Positions 23,966 to 31,148 of a DNA stretch of 31,148 bases are shown piece by piece. The notes under the pieces are model-generated. The model had not been told where the DNA came from. It saw only the letters and a list, made by a program, of their open reading frames with translations, and made no database searches. The position numbers and the translations under genes are program-made. The DNA comes from Altererythrobacter sp. (GTDB taxonomy: Bacteria > Pseudomonadota > Alphaproteobacteria > Sphingomonadales > Sphingomonadaceae), in contig JAGXGU010000172.1 in assembly GCA_024636575.1 (NCBI GenBank), forward strand, positions 1 through 31,148, written 5' to 3'. Each line of letters starts with the position of its first letter. Positions within the stretch are counted from its first letter, which is position 1.

Positions 23966-24000
23966 AAACGCCCCAGACCCATATAGGGGTGGGGCGTTTT
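23966..24000 (-). terminator. terminator between the MucR-type gene and fur
   Basis: AAACGCCCCA (23966-23975) pairs with TGGGGCGTTT (23990-23999), with CCC/GGG inside the loop adding pairs. It lies between the MucR-type stop (24071) and the fur start (23944), so it most likely ends the MucR-type transcript; on the minus strand the stem is followed by TTTCTCTT. The T-run is longer on the plus strand (TTTTT). The same bases could also form part of the fur leader or promoter. Confidence 0.7.
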
Positions 24001-24070
24001 TCTCAAGCGGCGCAGCGATTGGCTGCGCGAATCGTGTATTTCGGCCGACGTTTTGCAGCGCCGCAAACGA

Positions 24071-24511
24071 TCAGGTGCTGGCTTTGCGGCGACCGCGCTT
24101 CTGGCCGGGCTTGCGGCCGAGGCCGATCTTCTTGGCCAGGTCGCGCCGGGTTTCGGCATAGGCAGGCGCAACCATCGGATAATCGCTGCCAAGGTCCCAC
24201 CGGGCGCGGTAATCGTCAGGCGTCATGCCATGTTCGGTCATCAGATGCCGTTTGAGCATCTTCATCTTCTTGCCGCAATCCAGGCAGATGATGTGGTCAC
24301 GTTTGACCGACGATCGCACGGATACGGCCGGTTCGGGGCGCTCTTCCACAGTCTCGGTTTGCTTACCAAGAGCAGCAAGCGCAGAATACACATTGGTGAT
24401 GAGCGCAGGCACTTCGTCGGCTGGCAGGCTGTTGTTGCTGACATGCGCCGCCACAATGTCCGAAGCCAAGGTTATCAGCGTTTCGGTCATATCATTTTCG
24501 ATATTATTCAT
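24071..24511 (-). CDS. MucR/Ros-family zinc-finger regulator
   Basis: A 146-residue alphaproteobacterial zinc-finger regulator. The N-terminal half is helical and mediates oligomerisation in studied MucR proteins. The C-terminal half contains a prokaryotic zinc finger CLDCGKKMKMLKRHLMTEHG with Cys76, Cys79, His89 and His94, followed by MTPDDYRARWDLGSDYPMVAPAY, the family hallmark. The basic tail RKPGQKRGRRK could contact DNA. MucR proteins bind AT-rich DNA and silence many genes, acting like H-NS. GAGG lies 5 nt before the ATG. The DNA directly upstream is the most AT-rich stretch of the window, which fits autoregulation. It lies between rimI and fur on the same strand. Confidence 0.94.
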   Translation of the reverse strand: MNNIENDMTETLITLASDIVAAHVSNNSLPADEVPALITNVYSALAALGKQTETVEERPEPAVSVRSSVKRDHIICLDCGKKMKMLKRHLMTEHGMTPDDYRARWDLGSDYPMVAPAYAETRRDLAKKIGLGRKPGQKRGRRKAST

Positions 24512-24682
24512 TCTATCCTCTTTTCGCGACCAGTTTTGTTATATGGTTATTCTTCAAACGATTTTTCGTTTTGAAGCATTTGTAATAATGCCAAACAAGC
24601 GATTTGACAACTTGCAGACACAGAGGTTTCTAATATTTTTGTACGCTTTCGCACAATTTATTATCATAAGTCGAGAAAAATA
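24512..24682 (-). promoter_or_regulatory. AT-rich regulatory region upstream of the MucR-type gene
   Basis: These 171 bp between the rimI stop and the MucR-type start are visibly richer in A and T than anything around them, with many TA steps (TTATAT, TAATATTTTT, TTTATTATCATAA). CTTCAAACGA (24552-24561) is repeated inverted as TCGTTTTGAAG (24566-24576), differing by one extra base. A MucR-type protein binding its own promoter would fit. I cannot fix a -35/-10 pair with confidence. Confidence 0.5.
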
Positions 24683-25165
24683 TCAGGTTAACGCAAGGCT
24701 AAAGGTAACAGCATCAAGCCGATCGCCATTTTTGAGGCGGTAGTAGTCCTTGCGCTTGCCAATCGGTAAATAGCCGCAAGAACGGTACAGGCGTTCCGCG
24801 GGGTTGTTACTCCGCATTTCCAGAAACATTTGCGCCGCGCCGCGCGATCGGGCGTCTTGTTCGAAAAGCTCCATCAGCTTGCGGCCAAGTCCCTTGCCGC
24901 GATGCGCCGGATGCACTGCAATCAGCAGCAATTCCTCCTCGCCGGAAATATGGCGGGTCAGGGTGAATCCCGCAGGCGTGAAACCTTCGGGTGCCGCCGC
25001 GTTTGTGGCGAAATCCGGGGATACACCATCGGCGCCGATCAGGCGGTAGAATATGGTTGGCAGGGATAACGAACCGGATAGCTGCCTGCGCGTCCAGGCC
25101 TCCCCCCATTGGGGATCGAATGCCTCGGCCATGATTGCCATCATGTAATCGATATGGTCCATCAT
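24683..25165 (-). CDS. rimI: ribosomal protein S18-alanine N-acetyltransferase-like GNAT enzyme
   Basis: GNAT-fold acetyltransferase, 160 residues from this start. The acetyl-CoA motif is LLLIAVHPAHRGKGLGRKLMELF, with the R-G-K-G-L-G core, followed by FLEMRSNNPAERLYRSCGYLPIGKRKDYY, a typical RimI C-terminal block. Placement directly after tsaB is the usual one for RimI. The frame is open upstream to an ATG at 25207 inside tsaB, but the RimI-like sequence begins MMDHIDYMMAIMAEAF, so ATG 25165 (or 25162), 7 bp after the tsaB stop, is more likely. No strong ribosome site is seen, so coupling to tsaB is probable. Whether the substrate is S18 is inferred. Confidence 0.88.
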   Translation of the reverse strand: MMDHIDYMMAIMAEAFDPQWGEAWTRRQLSGSLSLPTIFYRLIGADGVSPDFATNAAAPEGFTPAGFTLTRHISGEEELLLIAVHPAHRGKGLGRKLMELFEQDARSRGAAQMFLEMRSNNPAERLYRSCGYLPIGKRKDYYRLKNGDRLDAVTFSLALT

Positions 25166-25172
25166 TCGGGCA

Positions 25173-25784
25173 TCATGCGGGCAATTTTGCATCCGGTGCG
25201 CGGCCATAGATCGGGACGGCGTCTGGCGTCAGCACATTGCGGGGCAGGGCGGCCACAAACCGCGCGTCGGGATGCAGCAGCAATGCTTCACCGCGGCCGC
25301 GTGCAGTAACCAGCGCTTCCGCCTGGGTTCCCGCCACCAACGGCGCGGCGGCTGACACTGCGGCATCGGCCGGATCGAGCGAGGCCATTTCCGCCAACGC
25401 AGCCCCGGTTTCATCGAAATGCTGGAGGAACCATTGCCCATGTCCGCCGGTCATCGCGGCGCAGACCGGCTGCGGCCCGCGTTCCGCCCGCGCCATCGCC
25501 GCCACCAGCGCCAATGTCGGGTAGCCGAGTACCTGTGCCCCCCACGCAAACCCCAGCGCGCGCGCGGTGGCCAGGCCAATCCGCACGCCGGTGAAACTTC
25601 CCGGCCCTTGCGATACGGCAATTTGCCCTGCCTTGCCGGAGCCGGGCAGCGCGGCAATCATCGGGACCAGCCGTTCGGCATGGCCGCGCCCGACCACCCG
25701 GTGATCATGCGCGATCACTTCGCCATTTTCGAACAGCGCGACCGAGCAGGCCTCTGTCGCGCATTCTATTGCCAGCATTCGCAT
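25173..25784 (-). CDS. tsaB: tRNA threonylcarbamoyladenosine biosynthesis protein TsaB
   Basis: Partner and regulator of TsaD in making the t6A37 modification of tRNAs that read ANN codons. The 203 residues show the ASKHA-fold start MRMLAIECATEACSVALFENG. The family-defining segment IAVSQGPGSFTGVRIGLATA lies at about 55-74, with RALGFAWGAQVLGYPTL after it. TsaB lacks the metal-binding histidines of TsaD, and none are seen here. It is followed at 7 bp by rimI. Upstream, 45 bp separate it from the nitroreductase gene; that gap contains the 10-bp palindrome ATGAATTCAT (25807-25816). No strong ribosome-binding site precedes the ATG. Confidence 0.94.
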   Translation of the reverse strand: MRMLAIECATEACSVALFENGEVIAHDHRVVGRGHAERLVPMIAALPGSGKAGQIAVSQGPGSFTGVRIGLATARALGFAWGAQVLGYPTLALVAAMARAERGPQPVCAAMTGGHGQWFLQHFDETGAALAEMASLDPADAAVSAAAPLVAGTQAEALVTARGRGEALLLHPDARFVAALPRNVLTPDAVPIYGRAPDAKLPA

Positions 25785-25829
25785 GAGATTGGCGGGCCCC
25801 GTCCGTATGAATTCATGACACCGCGCTGA

Positions 25830-26438
25830 TTACACGATGGTGTTGAATTTACCGAATTCAGGGCGCGGGCTGCGGCCGAAGATGCTTTCCGGGTCGCCAT
25901 AGCCAATCGAACAGATGAAATTGACCTTCACCTTGTCGTCATCGCTGAAGAATGCCGCACCCACCGCATCGGCATCGAAACCGGACATCGGCCCGCAATC
26001 GAGGCCCAATGCGCGGGCGGCAATCATCAGATAGGCACCCTGGAGGGACGAATTGCGAAAGGCGCCTTCCTTGCGGCCTTCCACGTCGCCTTCGAACCAG
26101 CTTTTCGCATCGGTATGGGGGAACAGCCATGGCAGTTCTTCGTGGAAATCGATGTCCATGCCGATCACTGCGGTTACCGGAGCAGTCCTGATTTTTTCCT
26201 GATTACCGGCTGACGCGGTAGCAACCAGCTTCGCCTTGGCCTCTTCCGATTTGACCCACACGATGCGGGCGGGAAGCATGTTGGCCGATGTCGGCCCCAT
26301 CTTCATCAGATCCCAGATCGCATGGAGCTGTTCATCGCTGACGGGTTTGTCCAGCCAGCCATTATAGCTGCGGGCTTCGCGAAAAATCTGGTCCAGCGCA
26401 TCGTTTGGCAAGTGGTGGTCGTGATATTGGGTGGTCAC
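25830..26438 (-). CDS. RutE-like nitroreductase (malonic semialdehyde reductase family)
   Basis: FMN-dependent nitroreductase-fold enzyme, 202 residues. EARSYNGWLDKPVSDEQL and LMKMGPTSANMLPARIVWV near the N-terminus match the RutE/HadB group. Also visible are AYLMIAARALGLDCGPMSGFD and the C-terminal FGRSPRPEF. In E. coli, RutE reduces malonic semialdehyde from pyrimidine breakdown. No other rut genes are present here, so the physiological substrate is open, and a general quinone or nitro-compound reductase is equally possible. Translation starts at GTG 26438, with AGGGG 9-10 nt upstream, and no in-frame ATG nearby is better. It follows the Nfu gene by 13 bp and is likely cotranscribed. Confidence 0.9.
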   Translation of the reverse strand: MTTQYHDHHLPNDALDQIFREARSYNGWLDKPVSDEQLHAIWDLMKMGPTSANMLPARIVWVKSEEAKAKLVATASAGNQEKIRTAPVTAVIGMDIDFHEELPWLFPHTDAKSWFEGDVEGRKEGAFRNSSLQGAYLMIAARALGLDCGPMSGFDADAVGAAFFSDDDKVKVNFICSIGYGDPESIFGRSPRPEFGKFNTIV

Positions 26439-26451
26439 GTGAATTGTCCCC

Positions 26452-27030
26452 TCAGGCGGCCCGAACTTCGGTCACTTCGGGGATATAATGTTTGAGCAGC
26501 CCTTCGATCCCGTGTTTCAACGTTGCTGTCGAAGATGGGCAGCCGGAACAGGCCCCTTGCAGGGTCAGGTAAACGATCCCGTCCTTGAAGCCGCGATAGG
26601 CGATATCGCCGCCATCACCGGCCACGGCCGGGCGAATGCGGGTTTCCAGCAATTCGCCGATCTGGGCAACGATGTCGGCGTTTGCCGGATCATCCTCCAC
26701 CACCATTTCGTTTTCGGCGGGGATCGAAATCGCACCTGCACTGCCGCCGGCGAACAGCGGCGCTTCGCTGACGAAATGATCGAGCAGGATGGCAACCACT
26801 TGCGGTTTCAGTGCCGACCAATCGGCCCCCGGGGCGGCGGTCACGGACACGAAATCGCTGCCGAAGAAGACATTCACGACCTCGCCAGTGTCGAAAATCG
26901 CCTCCGCCAGCGGGGACGCCTCTGCCGCTTCGGGCGAAGAAAATTCGCGCGTGCCGTCCATCATGACCTGCCGCCCGGGCAGGAATTTCAGGCTGGCGGG
27001 ATTGGGTGTGGTTTCTGTCTCTATAAACAT
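26452..27030 (-). CDS. Nfu-type iron-sulfur cluster carrier (NifU C-terminal domain)
   Basis: A 192-residue Fe-S scaffold or carrier. It has an N-terminal Nfu domain (MFIETETTPNPASLKFLPGR) and a C-terminal NifU-like domain containing RPAVAGDGGDIAY and the cluster-binding C-x2-C in GACSGCPSS (Cys161, Cys164). Two monomers normally share one 4Fe-4S cluster for delivery to target enzymes; MiaB, encoded in this window, is the type of client served. The frame is open 35 codons upstream, but the family N-terminus begins exactly at ATG 27030, so this start is taken. The ribosome site is weak. It diverges from the M16 peptidase gene across 140 bp. Confidence 0.94.
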   Translation of the reverse strand: MFIETETTPNPASLKFLPGRQVMMDGTREFSSPEAAEASPLAEAIFDTGEVVNVFFGSDFVSVTAAPGADWSALKPQVVAILLDHFVSEAPLFAGGSAGAISIPAENEMVVEDDPANADIVAQIGELLETRIRPAVAGDGGDIAYRGFKDGIVYLTLQGACSGCPSSTATLKHGIEGLLKHYIPEVTEVRAA

Positions 27031-27170
27031 AGTCTGGATGTAGGGCCCGGCGGGGGTGGCGGCAAGGGCGGCGCTGCGATTATTCCTTTGCGGCGGGCAA
27101 TTTCTGCCTCTGCGATAAAAACCCAATCCATTCACTATCCCTTCAGCACATGGCTCCCTATATTCGGCGC

Positions 27171-30140
27171 ATGATCGATCTTATGCGTGCCGCACGGCAA
27201 CTTGCGCTTCTCCTCCCGCTCACGCTGTTTGCGCCAGGCAGCGCTGCGCAAAACGTCAATTCCGACATTCCGGTATTGGCGTCGCAATTGCCCGCGCCCG
27301 CCAAGGTACAGAACGGCAAGGAAACCCCGTGGATCTACCGAGGCAGCGATGTTCCGCAGGACGAGGAATGGCTGTTCGGTGAAATGGACAATGGCCTGCG
27401 TTATGCCACCCGCAAGAACGGGGTTCCGCCGGGGCAGGTATCCATCCGCATCCGCATCGACGCAGGATCGCTGCATGAAGAAGATGCAGAGCGAGGCTAT
27501 GCGCATCTGCTGGAACATCTGACCTTCCGCGAAAGCAAATATCTGGGCCAGGCTGCAGCAATCCCGACATGGCAGCGGCTGGGCGCGACCTTCGGCAGCG
27601 ATACCAATGCCGAAACCAGTGCGACGCATACGGTTTACAAACTGGACCTGCCCAATGCGACACCCGCCGCGCTGGCGGAAAGTTTCAAGCTGCTTTCGGG
27701 CATGATCCGCGAACCCATCCTGTCGCCGGAAAACCTGGGCGTGGAAGTGCCGATCGTGCTGGCGGAAAAGCGTGAACGCGGCGGCGCCGCTCTGCGCGTG
27801 GCGGAAGAAAGCCGCAAGGTGCTGTTCGCCGGACAGCGGCTGGCCGACCGGCTGCCCATCGGCACGGACGAAACGCTCAATGCCGCCACCGCCAAGGCTG
27901 TCCAGGCGTTCCATTCACGCTGGTACCGCCCAAAAAACACCGTCATCGTGGTGGCCGGGGACGCCGATGCGCAGCAACTCGCGTCGCTGGTGGAACATTG
28001 GTTTGCCGATTGGGAAGTGGCCGGCAAGCACACCCCCGCGCCCGATTTCGGCGATCCGCTGCCGCCGCCGGGGGCCGATCCGGCCAATCCCGTGGGCGAA
28101 GTGGGCGTGATGGTCGAACCCGATCTCCCGCGCACGATGACCTATTCGATCATGCGGCCATGGCGGCCGGTGGACGATACGATCGAATATAACGAAGGCC
28201 TGCTGATCGATTATCTGTCACAGGCGATCATCAACCGGCGGCTGGAGGCCAAGGCGAGGGCGGGCGGATCCTATCTGTATGCTCAGGTCCAGCAGGATGA
28301 TGTCAGCCGTTCCGCCGACGCAACATTCGTCAGCTTTGCGCCGCTGACAACGGATTGGAACGCCGCGCTGGCCGATGTTCGCGGGGTCATTGCAGACGCT
28401 GTCGCTGCCCCGCCGACACAAGAAGAAATCGACCGCGAAATGGCGGAACAGGAAGTGGCCTACGCCAGTTCGGTGGAACAGCGATCCGTGATGGCGGGAT
28501 CGCAACTGGCGGACAGCATTGTGCAGGCGGTGGACATCCGCGAAGCAGTTGCTGCGCCGGAAACCGTGCTGCAGGTATTCAACGGAATGCGCGACCAATT
28601 TACCCCCACCAACGTGCTGGAACATACGCGCGCCCTGTTTTCTGGCGATGTGATCCGCGCCACCTATGTCACCCCCGCAGTGGGGGAGGCGGACGAGGCC
28701 GCGCTCCGCAATGCCATGCTTGCACCGGTTACCGCCGATTCCAGCGCCCGGTTGGAAGCGAGCACGATTTCGTTTGAGAACCTCCCGCCGATCGGCACCC
28801 CCGGCACAATCGTGGCCGAAGGGGCAATCGGCGTGCTCGGTATCGAGCGAGTGCAATTTGCCAACGGGGTCAATGCGATCCTGTGGGCCAATGACGCAGA
28901 GCCGGGCCGCGTGGCGCTGAAAGTGCGCTTCGGGGCTGGGTACCGGGCGTTCGGGCCGGATGATGCACCCTATATCGCCCTGGGCGAAACGGCGCTGGTC
29001 GGGTCCGGGCTGGGGGAATTGGGTCAGGAAGAACTCGACCGCATTTCCACGGGCCGCAAGATGGGCTTCGATTTCGCGATTGGCGACGGGGTATTCACCT
29101 TCAGCGCGCAAACCCGCTCTGCCGATCTGGCGGATCAGCTGTATCTGTTTGCGGCCAAGCTGGGCATGCCGCGCTGGGATCCCAATCCGGTGCTGCGCGC
29201 CAAGGCCGCTGCGCGGCTCGCCTATGAAAGCTATGCCACCAGCCCCGGCGGCGTGCTGAGCCGTGATCTCGATTATCTGCTGAACAATCAGGAACCGCGC
29301 TTCAAGACACCCGATCCCGCGGCGATGGAGGCGGCCACGCCGGAAGGTTTCCGTGAAGTGTGGGAGCCGTTGCTGCAACAAGGCCCGGTTGAAGTGCTGA
29401 TCTTCGGCGAATTCGACCGGGATGCAACTGTCGCCTCCCTCACCAGGACGTTCGGTGCCTTGGCGCCGCGCCAGCCGATTGCGCCCGCGATTGCTGCCAA
29501 GGTGCCCGGGTTCCCTGAACCGGCACCCAATCCGGTGGTTTTGCGCCACCGCGGCGATGCCAACCAGGCGGCGGCTGTGGTTGCCTGGCCCAGCGGCGGC
29601 GGAGCGGCCAATCTGCGCGAATCCCGACAGCTGGAAATCCTCACCGACCTGTTCAACAATCGTTTGATCGACGCGATGCGCGAACGGGCCGGGGCTAGCT
29701 ATTCGCCGCAGGTTTCATCGCGCTGGCCGGTCGATCTGAATGGCGGCGGCGCGATCACCGCAGTGGCGCAATTGCGGCCCGAGGATGTGCCGGTGTTCTT
29801 CATCGCAGCGGACCAGATTGCACAGGATCTGGTCAACAACCCCGCCACGGCAGACGAGCTGGAACGGGTTACCGAACCGCTGAAGCAATTGATCAGCCGC
29901 GCATCTACCGGCAACACTTTCTGGCTGTATCAAGTGGAAGGTTCCACCCAGGATCCCGGCCGGCTGGCGCAGATCCGCACCTTGCTGGACGATTACACAC
30001 AGACAACGCCCGAAGCGATGCAGGCGCTGGCCCGCCGATACTTTGCCGCCCGCCCGGGATACCGTGTGGCGGTAATTCCGGAAGGCCAGCAATTGGCCAC
30101 CCGCGTGACGGCTGGCAGCCCGGCGATGACGGGGCGTTGA
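27171..30140 (+). CDS. M16-family zinc metallopeptidase (pitrilysin/insulinase type), exported
   Basis: A large two-half M16 peptidase, 989 residues from this start. The N-terminus has a signal peptide (LMRAARQLALLLPLTLFAPG, cut near SAAQ), so it is periplasmic or surface-facing. The zinc site H-x-x-E-H is HLLEH, about residues 112-116, in YAHLLEHLTFRES. The downstream E-x6-E pair in VEVPIVLAEKRER supplies the third ligand. The C-terminal half (from about 565) repeats the fold, but the equivalent position reads GETALVGSG without the zinc motif, as is usual for an inactive half. RERAGASYSPQ near the end matches the conserved R/Y substrate-binding region. ATGs at 27150, 27171 and 27183 are all possible; none has a good ribosome site. 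Confidence 0.93.
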   Translation: MIDLMRAARQLALLLPLTLFAPGSAAQNVNSDIPVLASQLPAPAKVQNGKETPWIYRGSDVPQDEEWLFGEMDNGLRYATRKNGVPPGQVSIRIRIDAGSLHEEDAERGYAHLLEHLTFRESKYLGQAAAIPTWQRLGATFGSDTNAETSATHTVYKLDLPNATPAALAESFKLLSGMIREPILSPENLGVEVPIVLAEKRERGGAALRVAEESRKVLFAGQRLADRLPIGTDETLNAATAKAVQAFHSRWYRPKNTVIVVAGDADAQQLASLVEHWFADWEVAGKHTPAPDFGDPLPPPGADPANPVGEVGVMVEPDLPRTMTYSIMRPWRPVDDTIEYNEGLLIDYLSQAIINRRLEAKARAGGSYLYAQVQQDDVSRSADATFVSFAPLTTDWNAALADVRGVIADAVAAPPTQEEIDREMAEQEVAYASSVEQRSVMAGSQLADSIVQAVDIREAVAAPETVLQVFNGMRDQFTPTNVLEHTRALFSGDVIRATYVTPAVGEADEAALRNAMLAPVTADSSARLEASTISFENLPPIGTPGTIVAEGAIGVLGIERVQFANGVNAILWANDAEPGRVALKVRFGAGYRAFGPDDAPYIALGETALVGSGLGELGQEELDRISTGRKMGFDFAIGDGVFTFSAQTRSADLADQLYLFAAKLGMPRWDPNPVLRAKAAARLAYESYATSPGGVLSRDLDYLLNNQEPRFKTPDPAAMEAATPEGFREVWEPLLQQGPVEVLIFGEFDRDATVASLTRTFGALAPRQPIAPAIAAKVPGFPEPAPNPVVLRHRGDANQAAAVVAWPSGGGAANLRESRQLEILTDLFNNRLIDAMRERAGASYSPQVSSRWPVDLNGGGAITAVAQLRPEDVPVFFIAADQIAQDLVNNPATADELERVTEPLKQLISRASTGNTFWLYQVEGSTQDPGRLAQIRTLLDDYTQTTPEAMQALARRYFAARPGYRVAVIPEGQQLATRVTAGSPAMTGR

Positions 30141-30258
30141 TATTTGCCTGAATTGCTGTGCGGCCCGGGGTTTGATCTGCCCCAAGTTTAACTTCGTTGC
30201 ATGGGGCCGGATTTTGGCATTGGGTAGCCGAACGATTGAATTGTGCGTATTGCGCATC

Positions 30259-30289
30259 CCATTGCCGTTCCATTGCCGTTGCAGCAACG
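30259..30289 (+). repeat. tandem repeat plus palindrome in the DAHP synthase leader
   Basis: CCATTGCCGTT occurs twice in direct succession (30259-30269, 30270-30280). The end of the second copy forms the perfect palindrome CGTTGC-A-GCAACG (30277-30289), 19 nt before the GTG start. The remaining leader from 30141 shows no gene; a weak GGGG/CCCC pair near 30171-30183 has no T-run, so no terminator for the M16 gene is clear. Confidence 0.6.
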
Positions 30290-30308
30290 CAGATGAAAGA
30301 CCGATAAA

Positions 30309-31148
30309 GTGGCACAGACCTGGACCCCCGATAGCTGGAAATCGCATGAGGCGCGGCATCTGCCGGCCTATGAAGATGCCGCCGAACTGGCGGCCGCCGA
30401 AGTAACGCTGTCGAATTATCCGCCGCTGGTCTTTGCCGGTGAAGCACGCGCGCTGAAAGCCGATCTGGCCGATGTGTCGGCGGGCAATGCGTTCCTGCTG
30501 CAGGGCGGGGATTGCGCGGAAAGCTTTGCGGAATTCCATCCGAATAACATTCGCGATACCTTCCGTGTGTTGCTCCAGATGGCGGTTGTTCTTACCTTCG
30601 CGGGAAAATTGCCGGTGGTGAAAGTCGGGCGCATGGCGGGGCAGTTCGCCAAACCGCGCAGTTCGGACACCGAAACCCAGGGCGGCGTGACCCTGCCGAG
30701 CTATTTCGGCGACAATGTCAACGGGATCGAGTTCGATGCCGCAGTCCGCCGCAACGATCCCCAGCGCATGGTCCGCGCCTATTCACAGGCTGCCGCCACG
30801 CTCAATCTGCTGCGTGCCTTTGCCGGCGGGGGCTATGCCAATTTGCGCCAGGTGCACGGGTGGACTCTCGATTTCATGGGCCGCAGCCCGTGGGCGGACA
30901 AATTCGCCGAAGTATCCGGCCGGATCGGCGAAGCGCTGGATTTCATGGAAGCCTGCGGCATCGATCCGCAAACCGTGCCGCAATTGCAGGGCACCAGTTT
31001 CTACACCAGTCACGAGGCGCTGCTTCTGCCCTATGAACAGGCAATGGCGCGGCAGGATTCGCTGACCGGCGACTGGTACGATACCAGCGCGCATATGGTG
31101 TGGATTGGCGACCGGACCCGTTTCGAGGGCAGCGCGCATGTCGAATTC
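30309..31148 (+). CDS. aroG: class II 3-deoxy-7-phosphoheptulonate (DAHP) synthase, 3' end missing
   Basis: First enzyme of the shikimate pathway, condensing phosphoenolpyruvate with erythrose 4-phosphate. It is of the class II (plant/Mycobacterium) type. The visible 280 residues run off the window end; the family is about 455-460 long, so about 60% is seen. Landmarks: TWTPDSWKSHEARHLP at the N-terminus, LLQGGDCAESF with the metal-binding Cys, and KVGRMAGQFAKPRS. GGGYANLRQVHGWTLDF and GTSFYTSHEALLLPYE follow. The start is GTG at 30309; no in-frame ATG precedes the conserved N-terminus and the ribosome site is poor. Class II enzymes in mycobacteria are feedback-regulated by aromatic amino acids; regulation here is not known. 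The symbol follows mycobacterial usage. Confidence 0.94.
   Translation, partial: MAQTWTPDSWKSHEARHLPAYEDAAELAAAEVTLSNYPPLVFAGEARALKADLADVSAGNAFLLQGGDCAESFAEFHPNNIRDTFRVLLQMAVVLTFAGKLPVVKVGRMAGQFAKPRSSDTETQGGVTLPSYFGDNVNGIEFDAAVRRNDPQRMVRAYSQAAATLNLLRAFAGGGYANLRQVHGWTLDFMGRSPWADKFAEVSGRIGEALDFMEACGIDPQTVPQLQGTSFYTSHEALLLPYEQAMARQDSLTGDWYDTSAHMVWIGDRTRFEGSAHVEF

Noticed and set aside
24588..24743. Small plus-strand ORF (about 51 residues, starting MPNKRFDNL) in the AT-rich region
   Set aside because: No ribosome site; its 3' end runs antisense into rimI, and the hydrophobic stretch follows from AT-rich codons. Regulatory DNA is the simpler reading.
28218..29549. Open frame of about 440 codons antisense to the M16 peptidase
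   Set aside because: Shadow frame of the peptidase with no motif, and no promoter or ribosome site seen.
31143..31148. Window ending on an EcoRI site, suggesting a clone end
   Set aside because: GAATTC also occurs inside the window (for example near 2455, 5686 and 8837), so an EcoRI insert boundary is not supported and the ending is probably chance.

Overview
The window looks like core chromosome of an alphaproteobacterium of the order Sphingomonadales, most likely the Erythrobacter/Altererythrobacter group. The support is GC-rich DNA with strong third-position bias, the fabH-ihfA-merR order, a DUF1489 gene next to mgtE, a MucR zinc-finger gene beside fur, the miaB-phoH-ybeY-CBS gene run, and an OmpA-like protein of a type I recall from Erythrobacteraceae. 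This assignment is by recognition only; no database was searched. About 31 protein genes fill nearly all of the sequence. I see no rRNA, tRNA, CRISPR array, insertion sequence, prophage or attachment site.

Layout. (1) 1-1757, plus strand: the end of fabH, then ihfA and a MerR-type regulator. (2) 1779-7408, minus strand: a DciA-type (DUF721) gene, two DsbA-like thioredoxin-fold genes and smc. mutY diverges from the DUF721 gene across only 29 bp. (3) 8497-11750: a small membrane protein on the minus strand, then a plus-strand operon of a Tat-exported serine hydrolase, nudC and an FrnE-like DsbA-family gene. (4) 11937-15445: a small lipoprotein converges on an OmpA-family gene at a perfect 15-bp-stem terminator. 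Upstream of the OmpA gene are a structured 299-bp control region, a DUF1489 gene and mgtE. (5) 15574-17608, plus strand: a cyclophilin with a canonical terminator, a small secreted protein and a lipase-like lipoprotein. (6) 17645-27030, minus strand: Nfu, a RutE-like nitroreductase, tsaB, rimI, a MucR-type regulator, fur, plsC, miaB, phoH, ybeY, a CBS/CorC protein and a LysR regulator. (7) 27171-31148, plus strand: a large M16 zinc peptidase and the start of a class II DAHP synthase that runs off the end.

How the genes fit together. Most encode housekeeping functions: fatty-acid initiation and phospholipid acylation (fabH, plsC), chromosome architecture and replication (ihfA, smc, DciA), DNA repair (mutY), tRNA and ribosome maturation (miaB, tsaB, rimI, ybeY), Fe-S delivery (Nfu), iron regulation (fur), Mg2+ import (mgtE), NAD/RNA-cap turnover (nudC) and aromatic amino-acid entry (class II DAHP synthase). 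A second theme is the cell envelope: periplasmic thiol chemistry, an OmpA-type protein, two lipoproteins, an exported serine hydrolase and an exported M16 peptidase.

I found no convincing new multi-gene system. The best leads are regulatory or small-scale: the structured leader and operator-like repeats upstream of the OmpA gene, the AT-rich inverted-repeat region upstream of the MucR gene, the tandem repeat plus palindrome in front of the DAHP synthase, a widened second zinc knuckle in NudC, and several small exported proteins of unknown function.
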